A DNA stretch of 64,000 nt from the NCBI RefSeq assembly GCF_022637415.1, contig NZ_CP093340.1, positions 1-64,000 of the forward strand, written 5' to 3'. The notes under the pieces were generated by a model, which saw nothing but the letters and a program-made list of their open reading frames with translations, had not been told where the DNA came from and made no database searches. Origin of the DNA: Luteimonas sp. S4-F44 (GTDB taxonomy: Bacteria; Pseudomonadota; Gammaproteobacteria; Xanthomonadales; Xanthomonadaceae). This document shows, piece by piece, positions 16,407 to 26,600 of the stretch. How positions within the stretch are numbered: position 1 is the stretch's first letter; each line of letters starts with the position of its first letter. The position numbers were made by a program, and so were the translations under genes.

Positions 16407-19184
16407 TCAGTTGAACTTGAACTTCGCGCCGACCGTGAAGTAGCGGCCGATCGCGCCGCTGAAGTCCATCGGGTTGTAGTTGATGGCGCCGTAGGTCAAC
16501 GGATCGAGCGGTGCGACGCGATCGGTGAGGTTGGCGACCGAGCCGAACACTTCCCAGTGCTCGGTCGGCATCCAGCGTGCCGACAGGTCGATCGTGTAGA
16601 ACGAGGCCAGCTTGCAACCGCGCGGGGCTTCGGCGCCGTTCACAAAAGTGTTCGCGCAACCACTGTCTTCGTACGCGAAGTTGCTGATGCTGTCGCGCCA
16701 GTTCACGACGCTGCTGATGGCGAACTGGTCCATCTCCCAGGTGGCGCCGAAATTGGCCTTGTTCTTCGGCGTGCCGATGCAGTTGGTCACATCGCAGTTG
16801 CCGTGAGTGCCGGCGAACTCATACACCGAGCCATCGACATCGACGCGTTCGAACTTGCTGATGTGGGTGAGCTGCAGGTCCAGCCGCAGGCGGCCCGCAT
16901 CGCCCAGCTCGATCCGCTGCTCGAGATCGACGTCGAAGCCCTCGACGGTTGTCGACGAGGCGTTCTCGTAACCCACCAGCACCGCGAGGATCGAGCCGCT
17001 GCCCGGCGTGCCGGGGATCACGTTGGTGCCGCGGATCACGTTGGCACCGCCGGCGGCGATCGCCGTTACGGCACTGCCGCCGAAGATCTCGTCGGTGCGC
17101 TTGATGCGGAATGCGTCGAGTGCGAGCGAGCCGCCGGTCCAGGGTGAGAGCACCAGGCCGAGCGTCGTGCTCTTGGATTCCTCGGGCCGCAGGTCCGGGT
17201 TGGGCGAGGTGATCAGCGCGATCGACTGGGATTGGCAGTCCTGTTCCTCGTGGCCCGGCGCGGCGCAACGCACCGGGTCGACCGCGGTGCTGTAGGCCGC
17301 CAGGCCGCCGGTGCCGGCTTCGGCCGGGTTCGGGGCGCGGAAGCCCTCGGCATAGGTGCCGCGCAGCGCGATCCAGTCGGCGGGTGACCACTTCACGCCG
17401 ACCTTGGGCGTGGTCGAGGTCTCGCCGCCGTCGTACTTGTCCACGCGCAGCGCGCCGGTCAGTTCCAGGGTCTCGTGCACCGGCGCCTGCAACTCGACGT
17501 AGGCGCTGGAGACCTTTTCCACGCCGCCATAGGCCGAGTAACCCAGGCCGATGATGTCGCCGATGTCGGTGTAGGTCTGCGGGGTGAGTAGCACCGATTG
17601 GCGTCGGTATTCGGCGCCGACCGCCAGGCCCAGCGGGCCACCGGCCAGATCGGCCAGCGAACGCGTGGCCTTGGCATCGAGGATGTCCAGGCGGGTGCGG
17701 CCGGTGGCGCGGATGCGTGGCGAGATGTAGTCGTACAGCGCCTGGGTGTTGCGGCCGGCATCGTCGCCGATGCGCCACCAGCCGACCGGACTGTTGGGGT
17801 CCTCGAGCACGGTCTTGACGTGGCTGTAGCGCAGAAAGCCGGTGCGCTCGTTGGTCAGGTCGGTGCCCGAGTGCAGGTATCCGACGTCGTAGTCCCAGGC
17901 CCCGGCCGTGCCCTTGAAGCCGAGCAGAAAGCGCATGAAGCGGCTGTCGTTGTAGGTTGTACGCGGACCGACGTCGAACGCCGCATAGCGCAGGCGGTTG
18001 GCGGTGCCGGGGTACGGGTTGTCGGGATGGTCGGGGCCGAGCACGACCGCGCCGGGGCCCGGGTCGGTTGCATTGACCGGGCCGCCCGGATAGCCCCAGG
18101 CGCCCGAGGCGCTCGAAGGCGTGTTCTGGAACACCGTCTGCTTGTTGGCGATGCCCAGCTCCATGTACACCTCGCTGCTGTCGCCGACCGCGAACGCCGC
18201 GCGCGAGAAGAAGTTCACGTACTTCTCTTCGGGCGACAGGTCGCGGAAGCGCGCAACGTCCCACAGACAGCCGCCGGCCGGATCCTGCGGGGTCACGTCC
18301 GATAGACCGGCGCAGCCGGGCAGCGACTCGAAGCGGCCGGTGACCGGGTTCTGGATCGCGCCGCTCGGGCTGGGGCCAGCGTTGCTGCCGCCTCCAGTGA
18401 TGCGGCCGGGCAGGTTGCCGCCGATGCCGTAACCCCACGGGCGGGTGTCGCCGGTCCCGATCCAGTCGCGGTCGCGACGGTCGTAGAGCCGGATGGCGTC
18501 GGTCTTGGCGGCCTCGATGCTGAAGAACGCGTTGTAGCCGTCTTCGGTCAGGCTGCCGGTGCCTGCGGTCAGCGACGCCTTGGGCTGGTCGCCGCCGCCA
18601 TCGCCCGACCAGCCGTAGGACACGGTCGCCACCGCGCCGGTGAAGTCGGTGCGCAGAATGACGTTGACGACGCCGGCGATCGCATCCGAGCCATAGACCG
18701 ACGAGGCGCCGTCCTTCAGGACTTCGATGCGCTCGACCGCGTCGAGCGGGATCGTGCTCAGATCGGTGAACACCTTCTGGCCATCGTCGGCCAGGCCGAA
18801 CGGCGCCATGCGGCGCCCGTTGAGCAGCACCAGCGTCGAGCCCGCGCCCAGGCCGCGCAGCGAGATCGCCGCGCCGCCACCGGCGAAGCCGTTGCCGAAA
18901 CTCTTGGGCACCGAGCCTGCGCCATCGACCGCCAGGCTTTGCAGGTATTCGCCGACCGTGGTCTTGCCGGTACGGTCGATCTGCTCGCGCGAGATCACCT
19001 GCACCGGCGACGCGGTCTCGGTGTCGGTGCGCGGGATGTTGGAGCCGGTCACGGTGATGCGGTCCAGCGTGGGGGTGCTCTGCTGGGCAGCGGCCTGCAG
19101 CGGCAGCGCGATGGCCGCCAGTGCAAGGGGAATCGAAAGGGCGAGCGCATGGCGGCGTGGCGCGCGGCGAGTGAACGGAGTCAT
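16407..19184 (-). CDS. TonB-dependent receptor
   Basis: This 925-residue outer-membrane receptor has a signal peptide (ending near LPLQAAAQQ), then the TonB-box/plug start (TLDRITVTGSNIPRTDTETASPVQVISREQI). The plug domain includes GAAISLRGLGAGSTLVLLNGRRM and VERIEVLKDGASSVYGSDAIAGVVNVI. The long beta-barrel ends FTVGAKFKFN. It would bring a large substrate (siderophore, peptide or oligosaccharide) across the outer membrane. No permease or regulator is next to it, so the ligand cannot be guessed. It is divergent from htpG with 292 bp between. Confidence 0.93.
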   Translation of the reverse strand: MTPFTRRAPRRHALALSIPLALAAIALPLQAAAQQSTPTLDRITVTGSNIPRTDTETASPVQVISREQIDRTGKTTVGEYLQSLAVDGAGSVPKSFGNGFAGGGAAISLRGLGAGSTLVLLNGRRMAPFGLADDGQKVFTDLSTIPLDAVERIEVLKDGASSVYGSDAIAGVVNVILRTDFTGAVATVSYGWSGDGGGDQPKASLTAGTGSLTEDGYNAFFSIEAAKTDAIRLYDRRDRDWIGTGDTRPWGYGIGGNLPGRITGGGSNAGPSPSGAIQNPVTGRFESLPGCAGLSDVTPQDPAGGCLWDVARFRDLSPEEKYVNFFSRAAFAVGDSSEVYMELGIANKQTVFQNTPSSASGAWGYPGGPVNATDPGPGAVVLGPDHPDNPYPGTANRLRYAAFDVGPRTTYNDSRFMRFLLGFKGTAGAWDYDVGYLHSGTDLTNERTGFLRYSHVKTVLEDPNSPVGWWRIGDDAGRNTQALYDYISPRIRATGRTRLDILDAKATRSLADLAGGPLGLAVGAEYRRQSVLLTPQTYTDIGDIIGLGYSAYGGVEKVSSAYVELQAPVHETLELTGALRVDKYDGGETSTTPKVGVKWSPADWIALRGTYAEGFRAPNPAEAGTGGLAAYSTAVDPVRCAAPGHEEQDCQSQSIALITSPNPDLRPEESKSTTLGLVLSPWTGGSLALDAFRIKRTDEIFGGSAVTAIAAGGANVIRGTNVIPGTPGSGSILAVLVGYENASSTTVEGFDVDLEQRIELGDAGRLRLDLQLTHISKFERVDVDGSVYEFAGTHGNCDVTNCIGTPKNKANFGATWEMDQFAISSVVNWRDSISNFAYEDSGCANTFVNGAEAPRGCKLASFYTIDLSARWMPTEHWEVFGSVANLTDRVAPLDPLTYGAINYNPMDFSGAIGRYFTVGAKFKFN

Positions 19185-19476
19185 GGCAACGGGCGTCCTG
19201 TGTGCAAGGGGGCAAAGGGGGAATGCGCCGGCCCGCAGCGCTGCCGGGGACGGTCGGCGCAGTTAAGATCTCGTTAATGTGAAACCCGCGTGAGGGTGCT
19301 CAGTTCAGCCAGAACGCTTTCAACACGATTCAACGACGGTTAATTTCGTTGAACGGGACTCCATCCGACCGGGATCGCACATCGCGGGTCTTGGCACCGT
19401 CGCACCGGGCCTGCGGCTTGATTCCGCCGCGAGCAGACCAATATCGGCGCTCTCGCAACACGCCACACGGACCGTC
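19185..19476. promoter_or_regulatory. divergent control region of the TonB receptor and htpG
   Basis: 292 bp between the divergent receptor and htpG. It contains an inverted repeat, TTCAACGA-N9-TCGTTGAA, at 19329-19353, preceded by a further TTCAACAC-like half site. It also contains a heat-shock-like promoter closer to htpG (see the separate entry). The palindrome is nearer the receptor and could be its operator. Confidence 0.5.
19417..19445 (+). promoter_or_regulatory. candidate sigma-32 promoter for htpG
   Basis: CTTGATT at 19417-19423 and CCAATATC at 19438-19445 are spaced by 14 bp. This resembles the heat-shock sigma-32 pattern (CTTGAAA, 13-15 bp, CCCCATNT), with imperfect -10 and -35 matches. 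It lies about 32 bp upstream of the htpG ATG, a suitable distance, and HtpG is a classic heat-shock gene. The strand and position are right, but it is a hypothesis. Confidence 0.5.
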
Positions 19477-21384
19477 ATGACCGCCACCACCGAGACCCGC
19501 AAGTTCGAAGCCGAAGTCGCCCAGGTGCTGCACCTGGTGACCCACTCGCTGTACTCGCACAAGGAGATCTTCCTGCGCGAGCTGATCTCCAACGCCTCCG
19601 ATGCCTGCGACAAGCTGCGCTTCGAGTCGATCGCCAACCCCGAACTGCTGGCCGGGACCGGCGAGCTGCATATCGACGTGAGCTGGGACAAGGCTGCGCG
19701 CACGGTGACCATCCGCGACAACGGCATCGGCATGACCCGCGACGACGTGGTCGCCAACATCGGCACCATCGCCAGCTCCGGCACGCGCCGGTTCCTGGAG
19801 GCGATGAGCGGCGAGCAGAAAGCCGACGCGCGGCTGATCGGCCAGTTCGGTGTGGGCTTCTATTCGGCCTTCGTCGTCGCCGACCGAGTGACCGTGCTCA
19901 CCCGTCACGCCGGCGCCGCCCCCGAGGCCGGTGTGAAGTGGGACAGCGACGGCCGCGGCGAGTACGCGCTGGAAGACGTCACGCTGCCCGAGCGCGGCAC
20001 CACGGTGGTCCTGCACCTGAAGGCGGATGAGGACGAGTTCCTCGACGGCTGGAAGCTGCGCGCGCTGGTGCGCAAGTACTCCGACCACGTCGCGTTCCCG
20101 ATCCGCATGCCCAAGGACGCGCCGACGCCGGCCGACGATGCATCGGACGAGGACGCGGCCAAGGCCGACGCCGCGCCGGAATGGGAAACCGCCAACGACG
20201 CCTCGGCGCTGTGGACCAAGCCCAAGTCCGAGATCTCCGACGAGGACTATCAGGCGTTCTACAAGGCGCTCGGCCACGACTTCAATGATGCGGCCGCGTG
20301 GACCCACAACCGCGTCGAAGGCAGCCAGAGCTTCACCACGCTGCTGTACCTGCCCTCGCAGCCGCCGTTCGACCTGATGATGGGCGGGCGCGACGAGCGC
20401 AAGGGTCTGAAGCTCTACATCAAGCGCGTGTTCGTCATGGACGCGGCTGAGGAGCTTCTGCCCAACTATCTGCGCTTCGTGCGCGGCGTCGTCGATGCCG
20501 ACGATCTGCCGCTCAACGTCAGCCGCGAGCTGCTGCAGCACAACCGCCAGCTCGAGCGCATCAAGGGCGCGTGCGTCAAGCGCGTGCTCGACCTGATCGA
20601 GAAGCTCGCGCGCGACGATGCCGACAAGTTCGCCGCGTTCTACAAGGCCTTCGGCAACACCCTCAAGGAAGGCATCGTCGAGGACCCCGCCAACCGCGAG
20701 CGCATCGCCAAGCTGCTGCGCTTCGCCTCGACACAGGGCGAGGGCGCTTCGCAGACCGTGTCGCTGGACGACTACGTCGGCCGCATGGCCGTGGGTCAGG
20801 ACACGATCTGGTACATCACCGCCGACGGCTACGCTGCCGCGGCCGGCAGCCCGCAGCTCGAGGCCTTCCGCGCCAAGAACATCGAAGTGCTGTTGATGTT
20901 CGATCGCATCGACGAATGGATGCTCGGCCATCTGCACGAATACGCTGGCAAGTCGCTGAAGAACGTCGCCAAGGGCGAGTTGCCGCTCGATGCCGCCGAC
21001 AAGGCGAAGCAGGAGGAAGCGGCGAAGGCGGCGGCGCCGCTGGTCGAGCGGCTCAAGGGCCTGCTCGGTGACCGCGTGGGCGACGTGCGCGTCTCTGCGC
21101 GCCTGACCGACTCGCCCTCGTGCCTGGCGCTGGCCGACTACGAGATGGCCCCGCACCTGGCGCGTCTGCTGCGCGAAGCCGGCCAGGCGATCCCCGACAG
21201 CAAACCGACGCTGGAGATCAACCCGCAGCACGCGCTGCTGCAGCGGATCGAGGCCGAGGCCGACGAGACGAAGGCCACCGATCTGGCCACGCTGCTGCTC
21301 GAGCAGGCCGAGATCGCGGCCGGCGCGCCGCTGCCCGACCCGGCTGCCTTCGTGCAGCGGCTCAACCGCGTCCTGCTGGGCTGA
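19477..21384 (+). CDS. htpG: molecular chaperone HtpG (Hsp90)
   Basis: This 635-residue bacterial Hsp90 has the GHKL ATPase motifs ELISNASDACDKL, DNGIGMT and GQFGVGFYSAF near residues 35-130. It has the middle domain with the catalytic-arginine region (LPLNVSRELLQ) and the C-terminal dimerisation domain. It is an ATP-driven cytoplasmic chaperone acting with DnaK. Its length equals the family norm (about 624-640). The start at 19477 follows the likely heat-shock promoter, and the gene is divergent from the TonB receptor. Confidence 0.97.
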   Translation: MTATTETRKFEAEVAQVLHLVTHSLYSHKEIFLRELISNASDACDKLRFESIANPELLAGTGELHIDVSWDKAARTVTIRDNGIGMTRDDVVANIGTIASSGTRRFLEAMSGEQKADARLIGQFGVGFYSAFVVADRVTVLTRHAGAAPEAGVKWDSDGRGEYALEDVTLPERGTTVVLHLKADEDEFLDGWKLRALVRKYSDHVAFPIRMPKDAPTPADDASDEDAAKADAAPEWETANDASALWTKPKSEISDEDYQAFYKALGHDFNDAAAWTHNRVEGSQSFTTLLYLPSQPPFDLMMGGRDERKGLKLYIKRVFVMDAAEELLPNYLRFVRGVVDADDLPLNVSRELLQHNRQLERIKGACVKRVLDLIEKLARDDADKFAAFYKAFGNTLKEGIVEDPANRERIAKLLRFASTQGEGASQTVSLDDYVGRMAVGQDTIWYITADGYAAAAGSPQLEAFRAKNIEVLLMFDRIDEWMLGHLHEYAGKSLKNVAKGELPLDAADKAKQEEAAKAAAPLVERLKGLLGDRVGDVRVSARLTDSPSCLALADYEMAPHLARLLREAGQAIPDSKPTLEINPQHALLQRIEAEADETKATDLATLLLEQAEIAAGAPLPDPAAFVQRLNRVLLG

Positions 21385-21394
21385 GGGTGACATG

Positions 21395-21419
21395 CCCTCC
21401 CCCGCGATGCGGGGGAGGG
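21395..21419. terminator. hairpin between convergent htpG and the efflux operon
   Basis: An 11-bp perfect stem (CCCTCCCCCGC and its complement) with a GAT loop sits between the htpG stop and the stop of the outer-membrane lipoprotein gene. It is well placed to terminate both convergent transcripts, though no T-tract follows. Confidence 0.55.
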
Positions 21420-21432
21420 GCGCCGGTATCGA

Positions 21433-22899
21433 TCAGCGCTGCGAGACCTGCGTGTCGAGGGACTCGCGTTGCGGGAGCGACTGCGGCCAGCCGCCGGCGA
21501 GCGCGCGGTACAGGGCAACGGCGCCGGTCGCGGTGCGGGTGCGGCCCGCGGCGAAGGCGTCTTCTGCTTGCAACTGGGTCCGCTCGGCGTCGAGGACGTC
21601 GAGCAACCCGGTCGCGCCGGCTTCGAAGCGCATGCGGGCCAGTCGTGCAGCGCGCGCGCTGTCGCGGGCGGCGCGCGCGAGCTCAACGTCCTCGTCGTGG
21701 GCGCGATCGAAGCGTGCGAGGGCGTTGCCTGTGTCCTCGAGTGCGCGCAGCACCGTCTGCTGGTAGCGCGCCAGTTCCAGCTCGGCGTCGGCATCGGCCG
21801 CAGCGATGCGGGCGCGCACGCGGCCGATGTCGAGGAACGACCAGTCGATACCGAGTGCGACCAGCCGGGTCTCGCTGTCGCGCTTGAACAGCGCGTCGAC
21901 GTCGCCGGCCTGGCTGCCGATCAGGCCCCCCAGGGTGAGCCGCGGGAACAGGTCGGCGGTCGCCACGCCCACGCGCGCGGTCGCGGCGTGCAGCCGGTGT
22001 TCGGCGGCCGAAACATCCGGGCGCAGCCGCACCACGTCGGCCGGCGTGCCGGGATCGATCGCGCGCGGCACGGCGGGCAGATCGCGCGCGGCGCTGAGGG
22101 CATCGCGCAGGGCGTCGGGCGTGCGGCCGGTCAGGACCGCGATGCGGTGGGTCGCGACCGCGATCTCGGCCTCCAGTGCCGGAATCCGCGATGCGGTCGA
22201 CGCCGCCTGCGCCGAGGCGCGCGCGCTGTCGAAATCGCTGTCCTGGCCGGCGTTGCGGCGGGCATCGACCAGCGCCAGCGTGTGCTGCTGGTTGCCGGCG
22301 TTCTCGGTCGCCACGCGCAGCCGTTCCTGCAGACCGCGCAGGTCGAGGTAGGCGGTCGCGACCTCGCCGACGATCGCCACCTGCAAGGCGCGCAGGTCGT
22401 CGGCACTCGCGGCGGCTTCGGCGCGGCCGGCCTCGACGCCGCGCCGCACGCGGCCGAACAGGTCGAGCTCCCAGCTTGCGCCGATGCCGGCCTCGAAGGC
22501 GTCGCTGTCGCGATCGGCGCGCGGGACGCCCGGTGCCTGGTCGGCGCTGGCGCGGCTGCTGGTTGCGCGGCCGCTGGCGTCGATCGTCGGCAACTGGTCG
22601 AAGCGCGCGCTGCGCAGCAAGGCGTTGGCGCGATCGAATCGGGCGAGCGCGACGCGCAGGTCGTGGTTGGCGGTCAGCGCCTCGTCGACCAGTGCGGTGA
22701 GCTGCGGGTCGCCGAAGGCCTGCCAGAAGGCGCCCTCGGCCGGCGCGGCGACAGGCACCGACGCCGCCGGATCGGTTGCGGGCGCCTGCACGCCGAACGT
22801 CTCGGGCACCGCCATCGTCGGACGCACGTGGTCCGGGCCGACGGCGCAGGCGGCGAGCAGCGCCGCGGCCAAGGTGGTGATGAGCGGGCGCGTCACCAT
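21433..22899 (-). CDS. NodT-family RND efflux outer-membrane lipoprotein
   Basis: This 488-residue outer-membrane channel component has the lipoprotein signal MVTRPLITTLAAALLAAC, then GPDHVRPTMAVPETF and the repeated helical hairpins of the TolC/OprM/NodT family (FWQAFGDPQLTALVDEALTANHDLRVALARFDRANALLR). It forms the exit duct of a tripartite efflux pump. Its start overlaps the preceding SDR stop by 7 bp (22893-22899), which points to one translation unit. It ends the operon that runs from 29031 down to here. Confidence 0.93.
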   Translation of the reverse strand: MVTRPLITTLAAALLAACAVGPDHVRPTMAVPETFGVQAPATDPAASVPVAAPAEGAFWQAFGDPQLTALVDEALTANHDLRVALARFDRANALLRSARFDQLPTIDASGRATSSRASADQAPGVPRADRDSDAFEAGIGASWELDLFGRVRRGVEAGRAEAAASADDLRALQVAIVGEVATAYLDLRGLQERLRVATENAGNQQHTLALVDARRNAGQDSDFDSARASAQAASTASRIPALEAEIAVATHRIAVLTGRTPDALRDALSAARDLPAVPRAIDPGTPADVVRLRPDVSAAEHRLHAATARVGVATADLFPRLTLGGLIGSQAGDVDALFKRDSETRLVALGIDWSFLDIGRVRARIAAADADAELELARYQQTVLRALEDTGNALARFDRAHDEDVELARAARDSARAARLARMRFEAGATGLLDVLDAERTQLQAEDAFAAGRTRTATGAVALYRALAGGWPQSLPQRESLDTQVSQR

Positions 22900-23645
22900 G
22901 GCAGTGCCTGGTCGAAGTAGAAGTAGCCGCCGGTCGGGCCGTCGTCGTCGATCAGCGCGAGCCGCACGCTGGTACGCGCGCCGTCGACGACCTCGAGCTC
23001 GCCGTTCTGTTCGTCGCCCGCCTTGTTCATATCGGTGCGCACGTAGCCGGGATGAATCGTGTTGACCTTGATGCCGGCGTCCTTGAGCAGGTGTGCCAGG
23101 TGCACGGTCCACGCGTTCACCGCGCTCTTGGACACGTTGTAGGCCGGTATGCCCTTCATGTCGTAGATGACGGAGGCCGGGTCCTGGTGCTGGCTGATCG
23201 AGCCGAGCAGGCTCGAGACATTGACGATCCGGCCCGCCTTGGACTTGTGCAGCAGCGGCAGCAGTGCCTGCGTGGTCGCGATCAGGCCGAACACGTTGGT
23301 CTCGAACGTCGTGCGCCAGGTGTCGAGCGACTGGCCGGTGGTGCCCTTCGTCGGGTCGTCGGCGACGATGCCGGCGTTGTTGACCAGGATGTCGAGCCGG
23401 CCGTGGCGTGCCTCGATCGTCTTTGCGGCCTCGGCGATGCTGGCCGCGTCGGTGACGTCGAGCGCGATCGCTTCGACCGGCAGACCTTCGGCCTGCAGCT
23501 TGAGTGCGGCTTCGACGGCGCGGTCGCGATCGCGACCGGCCAGCAGCGTGTGCACGCCGGCGGCGCTGAGCTGGCGCACGGTTTCCAGGCCGATGCCACG
23601 GGTGGCGCCGGTGACCAGAGCGATGCGGGAATCGGAAACGGACAT
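22893..23645 (-). CDS. SDR family oxidoreductase in the efflux operon
   Basis: This 250-residue short-chain dehydrogenase/reductase has TGATRGIGLETV near residues 13-20, NNAGIV, and VNVSSLLGSISQ with YDMKGIPAYNVSKSAVNAW supplying the serine and YxxxK catalytic pattern. It should be an NAD(P)(H)-dependent cytoplasmic oxidoreductase. It sits between the RND permease (21 bp upstream) and the outer-membrane lipoprotein (7-bp overlap). A metabolic enzyme is thus embedded in an efflux operon, perhaps to modify the pump substrate. The substrate is unknown. Confidence 0.9.
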   Translation of the reverse strand: MSVSDSRIALVTGATRGIGLETVRQLSAAGVHTLLAGRDRDRAVEAALKLQAEGLPVEAIALDVTDAASIAEAAKTIEARHGRLDILVNNAGIVADDPTKGTTGQSLDTWRTTFETNVFGLIATTQALLPLLHKSKAGRIVNVSSLLGSISQHQDPASVIYDMKGIPAYNVSKSAVNAWTVHLAHLLKDAGIKVNTIHPGYVRTDMNKAGDEQNGELEVVDGARTSVRLALIDDDGPTGGYFYFDQALPW

Positions 23646-23666
23646 GGAGCAACTCCTAGCGGGGGA

Positions 23667-26600
23667 TCAGGAATGGGCCGGTGCGGCGGGGGCGACCGGT
23701 GCGTGCGAGACGAGCGGCCGGTTCGCGAGCTTGCGCATCGTGACGTAGAACACCGGCGTCAGGAACAGGCCGAAGAGCGTGACGCCCAACATGCCGGCGA
23801 ACACGGTGATGCCGGTGATCGAACGCACCTCGGCGCCCGCGCCGGTGGACAGCACCAGCGGCACAGTGCCGGCGATGAACGCGACCGAGGTCATGACGAT
23901 CGGCCGCAGGCGCAGGCGGCTGGCTTCCAGCGCGGACGTGATGATGTCCTTGCCCTGCATCTCCAGCTCGCGGGCGAACTCGACGATCAGGATCGCGTTC
24001 TTGCAGGCCAGGCCCATCAACACCACCAGGCCCACCTGCACGAACACGTTGTTGTCGCCGCCGGCCAGCCACACGCCGAACAAGGCGGACAGCAACGTCA
24101 TCGGCACGATCAGGATCACCGCCAGCGGCAGCGACCAGCTTTCATACAGTGCGGCCAGCACCAGGAAGGCGAGCATTACCGCCAGCGGGAACACCACCAG
24201 CGCCGCGCCACTCTGGTTGGACTGCTGGTAGCTCAGGTCGCTCCACCCGATGCCCATGCCGTTCGGGAGCACCTGGCCGGCGAGCTCGGTGACCTTGGCC
24301 ATCGCCTCGCCCGACGACAGCACGCGCGGGTCGGCATCCCCCAGCAGATCGGCGGCGGGATACCCGTTGAAGCGGATCACCGGGTCCGGGCCATAGGTCT
24401 GGCGGACATTCACCATCGAGCCCACCGGCACCATCTCGCCAGCCGCATTGCGCGTGCGCAGGGCGGCGATGTCCGCCACGTCTTCGCGGAACGGACCGTC
24501 GGCCTGGGCAATGACCTGCCAGGTGCGTCCGAACATGTTGAAGTCGTTGACGTAGGCCGAGCCCAGATAGGTCTGCAGCGTGTCGAACAGTTCGGTCAGC
24601 GGCACGCCCTGGGCCTTGGCCTTGACGCGATCGACCTCGGCATCGAGCTGCGGCACGTTGGCCTGGTAGCTGCTGATCGGATAGCCCAGTCCCGGTGTCT
24701 GCATCGCGGCGCCCTGGAAGGCCTGCACCGCGGCCTGCAACTCGCCGTAGCCCAGACGCGTGCGGTCCTCGACGAACAACGACCACCCCGACCCGTTGCC
24801 CAGCCCCTGGATCGGCGGCGGCATGAAGGCGAAGGTGAAGCCTTCCTGGATGGTCGAGAACTTCTGGTTGAGCTCGGCGGTGATCTCCTCGGCGCTGCGG
24901 CTGCGTTCGGAGAACGGATCGAGGGTGAAGAACACCACGCCGTTGTTGGGCGTATTGGTGAACTGCAGCGGGTTCAGGCCCGGGAACGCGATCTCGCTGG
25001 CGACGCCGTCGACCTCGCTGGCGAGTGCCGCCATCCGCTTGAGCACCGCGTCGGTGCGTTCGATCGACGCGCCTTCGGGCATTTTGACGCCTGCGATCAC
25101 GTACATCTTGTCCTGAACCGGAATGAAGCCCGCCGGCACGATCTTGAACATCAGGCCCGCGCCGACCAGCAGCGCGGCATAGACCACGAACACCGCGCCG
25201 CGACGGCCCAACGAACGCGAGACCGCGCCTTCGTAGCGTTCGGAGTTGCGCTGGAAGAAGCGGTTGAACGGACGGAACACCCAGCCGAACGCGCGGTCGA
25301 TGAGCCGGGTCAGCCGGTCCTTCGGCGCGCCGTGCGGTTGCAGAAGCTTGGCCGCCAGGGCCGGCGACAAGGTCAACGAGTTGATTGCCGAGATCACGGT
25401 GGAAATGGCGATGGTCACTGCGAACTGCTTGTAGAACTGACCAGTGACGCCGGTCAGGAAGGCCATCGGCACAAACACTGCGCACAGCACCAGCGCGATC
25501 GCGATGATCGGCCCGGACACCTCGCGCATCGCCAGGTGGGCCGCTTCCAGCGGGGAGGCGCCCAGCTCGATGTGCCGCTCGACGTTCTCGACCACCACGA
25601 TGGCGTCGTCGACGACGATGCCGATCGCCAGCACCAGGCCGAACAGCGTGAGCGTGTTGATCGAGTAGCCAAGCAGATACAGCACCGCGAACGTCCCGAC
25701 GATCGATACCGGAACCGCGAGCAACGGAATGATCGATGCGCGCCACGTCTGCAGGAACAGGATCACCACCAGCACCACCAGCAGCGTGGCCTCGATCAGC
25801 GTCGTCACCACCGACTTGATGGAATCGCGCACGAAGATCGTGGTGTCGTAGATCGACTGGATCTCCACGCCGGGCGGGAGCGAGGGCCGCAGCCGCTCCA
25901 TCGTCGCGACCACGCCGTCGCGGATCTCGAGTGCGTTCGCGCCCGGGGCCTGGAAGACACCGATGGCCGCGGCGTTCTTGCCGTCCAGGCGCGCTCGCAG
26001 CGTGTAGTCGCCGGCAGCCAGTTCGATACGGGCCACGTCGGCCAGACGCACCAGCTCGCCGTCGCTGCCGGCCTTGAGCACGATGTCGCCGAATTCCTCG
26101 ACGGTCTCCAGGCGACCCTTGGCATTGATCGGCAGCAGGAAGTCGCTGCCATTGGGCATCGGTTCGGCACCGAGCTGGCCTGCCGACACCTGCACGTTCT
26201 GTTCGCGCACCGAACGCACCACATCGCCCGCGGTCAGGCCGCGCGCAGCAATCTTGTCCGGGTCCAGCCACAGGCGCATCGCATAGTCGCCACCGCCGAA
26301 GACCTGGGCATCACCCACGCCCGCGATCTTGGCGATCTCGTCCTTGACGTGTAGGCGCATGTAGTTGCGCAGGTACAGCGAATCGTAGCGGCCGTCCTGG
26401 GAGGTCAGGTGCACGACCATCAGAAACACCGGTGACTGCTTCTGCGTGGTCACGCCCTGCCGTCGGACGTCCTCGGGCAATCGGGCCTGCGCCTGCGCCA
26501 CACGGTTCTGGACGCGCACCGCGGCGTCGTCGGCGTCGGTGCCGGGCTTGAACGTCACGGTGAGCTGCAGCACGCCGTCGGAGCCGGCCACGGACTTGAT

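Noticed and set aside
16819..19215. 798-residue frame in the same strand as the TonB receptor
   Set aside because: It is an alternative frame of the receptor gene; its translation is arginine-rich and matches no family.
19330..21393. 687-residue frame opposite htpG
   Set aside because: htpG is unmistakable on the other strand; the antisense frame is a composition artefact.
23052..26354. 1100-residue open frame on the plus strand opposite the RND permease
   Set aside because: It is the antisense shadow of a strongly conserved permease in GC-rich DNA; the translation is rich in His, Arg, Gly and Gln and has no domain pattern.
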